Assembly (NCBI RefSeq): GCF_029714405.1
Contig: NZ_CP121650.1
Span: 5,957,001-6,021,000 of the forward strand
From: Bradyrhizobium sp. CB82
Lineage (GTDB): Bacteria > Pseudomonadota > Alphaproteobacteria > Rhizobiales > Xanthobacteraceae
Length of the DNA stretch: 64,000 bases
Direction: 5' to 3'
Shown here in pieces: positions 61,405 through 64,000 of this stretch. Within the stretch, counting starts at the first letter, position 1; each line of letters starts with the position of its first letter. The notes below the pieces were generated by a model that saw nothing but the letters and a program-made list of their open reading frames with translations, did no database searches and was not told the origin of the DNA. The translations under genes were made by a program, and so were the position numbers.

Positions 61405-62367
61405 GTGCTCGACCGACGCAGCGTTCTGCTTGCCTCCCTGGCTGCCGGAGTTACCATGACCAGCAAAGCCCACGCCCGGGCGTCGCAGCCGTCGACATCA
61501 GTCAATTTCGACGTCCCGGCCCACGCCTGCGACTGCCACACCCACATTCACGGCGATCCCGAGAAATTCCCCTTCTTCGAGGGCCGCGTCTATACGCCGG
61601 AGTTGGCGTCGCCAGAGGAGATGGCGGCGCTGCACAAGGCGTTGCATATAGAGCGCGTGGTGATCGTCACACCGAGCGTCTACGGCACCGACAATTCGTC
61701 CACCCTGTTCGGGATGAAGGCCCGGGGCGCGAGTGCACGCGGCGTGGCCGTGATCGACGACAAAACGACCCAAGCCCAGCTCGATGCGATGGGAGAGGAC
61801 GGCTTCCGCGGCATCCGCATTAATCTGGCAACCGGCGGCATCAGCGATCCCAATGTCGGGCGCGCGCGCTTCGCGGCGGCCGTCGAGCGCATGAAGGCGC
61901 GCGGCTGGCATGTGCAGCTCTACACGACGCTGCCGATGATCTCCGCGATCAAGCACCTCGTGATGGCCGCGCCGGTACCGGCGGTGTTCGACCATTTCGG
62001 CGGCCTCGAGGCATCGCTTGGGCTGGAGCAGCCCGGATTTTCTGACCTGCTCGAGCTCGTCAAATCCGGCAAAGCCTATGTGAAGATCTCAGGCGCCTAT
62101 CGCTCGTCAAAGCTCGCGCCGGACTATCAGGACGTGGTGCCGTTCGCCCGCGCGCTGATCGCGGCGAACCCCGACCGTATCGTCTGGGGCACCGACTGGC
62201 CGCATCCGGATTCAAGCCATGTAGAGGGACGGAAGGCCACCGACATCGCTCCGCTCTATCAGATCGACGACGGCCACCTGCTCAACCAACTCCCAGTATG
62301 GGCGCCGGATGCAGACATCCGCAAGAAGATTCTGGTCGACAATCCGGCGCGGCTTTACGGGTTCTGA
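61405..62367 (+). CDS. Exported amidohydrolase (LigI-like)
   Basis: Protein of 320 residues. Start is GTG 61405 with AAGGAG 6 bases upstream. Signal peptide LDRRSVLLASLAAGVTMTSKAHA (Tat-like, single Arg pair). TIM-barrel amidohydrolase_2: ACDCHTHIHG (metal-type His pair), GFRGIRINLATGG, PAVFDHFGG, YVKISGAYR and RIVWGTDWPHPDS. This layout is that of 2-pyrone-4,6-dicarboxylate lactonase LigI and related hydrolases, which can work without metal. Export to the periplasm is unusual for the group. Natural substrate unknown, perhaps a lactone from aromatic breakdown. Confidence 0.9.
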   Translation: MLDRRSVLLASLAAGVTMTSKAHARASQPSTSVNFDVPAHACDCHTHIHGDPEKFPFFEGRVYTPELASPEEMAALHKALHIERVVIVTPSVYGTDNSSTLFGMKARGASARGVAVIDDKTTQAQLDAMGEDGFRGIRINLATGGISDPNVGRARFAAAVERMKARGWHVQLYTTLPMISAIKHLVMAAPVPAVFDHFGGLEASLGLEQPGFSDLLELVKSGKAYVKISGAYRSSKLAPDYQDVVPFARALIAANPDRIVWGTDWPHPDSSHVEGRKATDIAPLYQIDDGHLLNQLPVWAPDADIRKKILVDNPARLYGF

Positions 62368-62406
62368 CGCGCACCTGCTCTGCGTTTTTGCAGCCGCGGC
62401 ACGGGA

Positions 62407-64000
<1,594 letters not shown>

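Overview
The window reads as chromosome of an alphaproteobacterium, most likely Bradyrhizobium or a close relative. GC is high, genes are tightly packed, and gene sets typical of that group appear: a TIGR03808/TIGR03809-type pair, a MucR/Ros regulator without a normal zinc site, two DUF2336 proteins, a DUF1491 protein, an NrsF/SigF-type sigma pair, and short palindromic intergenic repeats. This is an assignment from protein and repeat recognition; no database search was run.

Left part (1-13 kb): the start of an arsenite oxidase small-subunit gene, divergent from an ArsR repressor with palindromes between them. Next is a minus-strand operon encoding a large exported CHAT-protease-like protein, a secreted beta-sandwich protein and two zinc-ribbon/coiled-coil proteins, one of them membrane-bound. 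A lipoprotein, DUF2336 and DUF1491 proteins, a peptidoglycan-binding protein coupled to a sensor histidine kinase (DivJ/PleC type), a DUF5330 protein and SufE follow.

13-30 kb: MucR, a proline-rich membrane protein, two membrane glycosyltransferases (GT39 and GT87 type), a class II aldolase with a clean terminator, an M20 peptidase, a HerA-like ATPase, the folate genes folP-folB-folK, and the methylmalonyl-CoA mutase locus. The two mutase subunits are separated by a GFA-family gene and a small ORF, with 4-nt overlaps at two of the junctions.

30-42 kb: a region with decay and mobile DNA. A PAP2-family gene and a TctC-type solute-binding gene are frameshifted. Intact meaB and a pyroglutamyl peptidase follow, then the TIGR03808/03809 pair. 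From 37.8 to 42.1 kb lies a small accessory island between two copies of a 109-bp direct repeat. The left copy stops in the middle of an intrinsic terminator and the right copy has it complete. The island holds an SPW membrane protein with a fresh 27-bp duplication, three very small genes with strong ribosome sites, a serine recombinase, two further ORFs ending in the same DNA-binding tail as the recombinase, a Tyr/Gly-rich secreted protein and a DNA-ligase fragment.

42-53 kb: a sigma / anti-sigma / subtilisin-like protease operon, a diguanylate cyclase, a second DUF2336 protein, the NrsF/SigF pair, a secreted Ala-rich protein with a strong terminator, an enoyl-CoA hydratase and a TolC-type outer-membrane protein. 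A 630-bp spacer rich in dispersed repeats follows.

53-64 kb: a three-gene membrane operon of unknown function, an IS110/IS1111-type insertion sequence with a broken transposase, an adenylate-cyclase/TPR protein with lower GC, an FAD-linked oxidase, a P-loop kinase-like protein, an exported amidohydrolase, and the C-terminal half of a heavy-metal RND pump that runs off the right edge. With the arsenite oxidase at the other end, metal and metalloid handling brackets the window.

The best candidates for something new are the CHAT/zinc-ribbon operon (1.6-6.4 kb) and the repeat-bounded recombinase island (37.7-42.1 kb).
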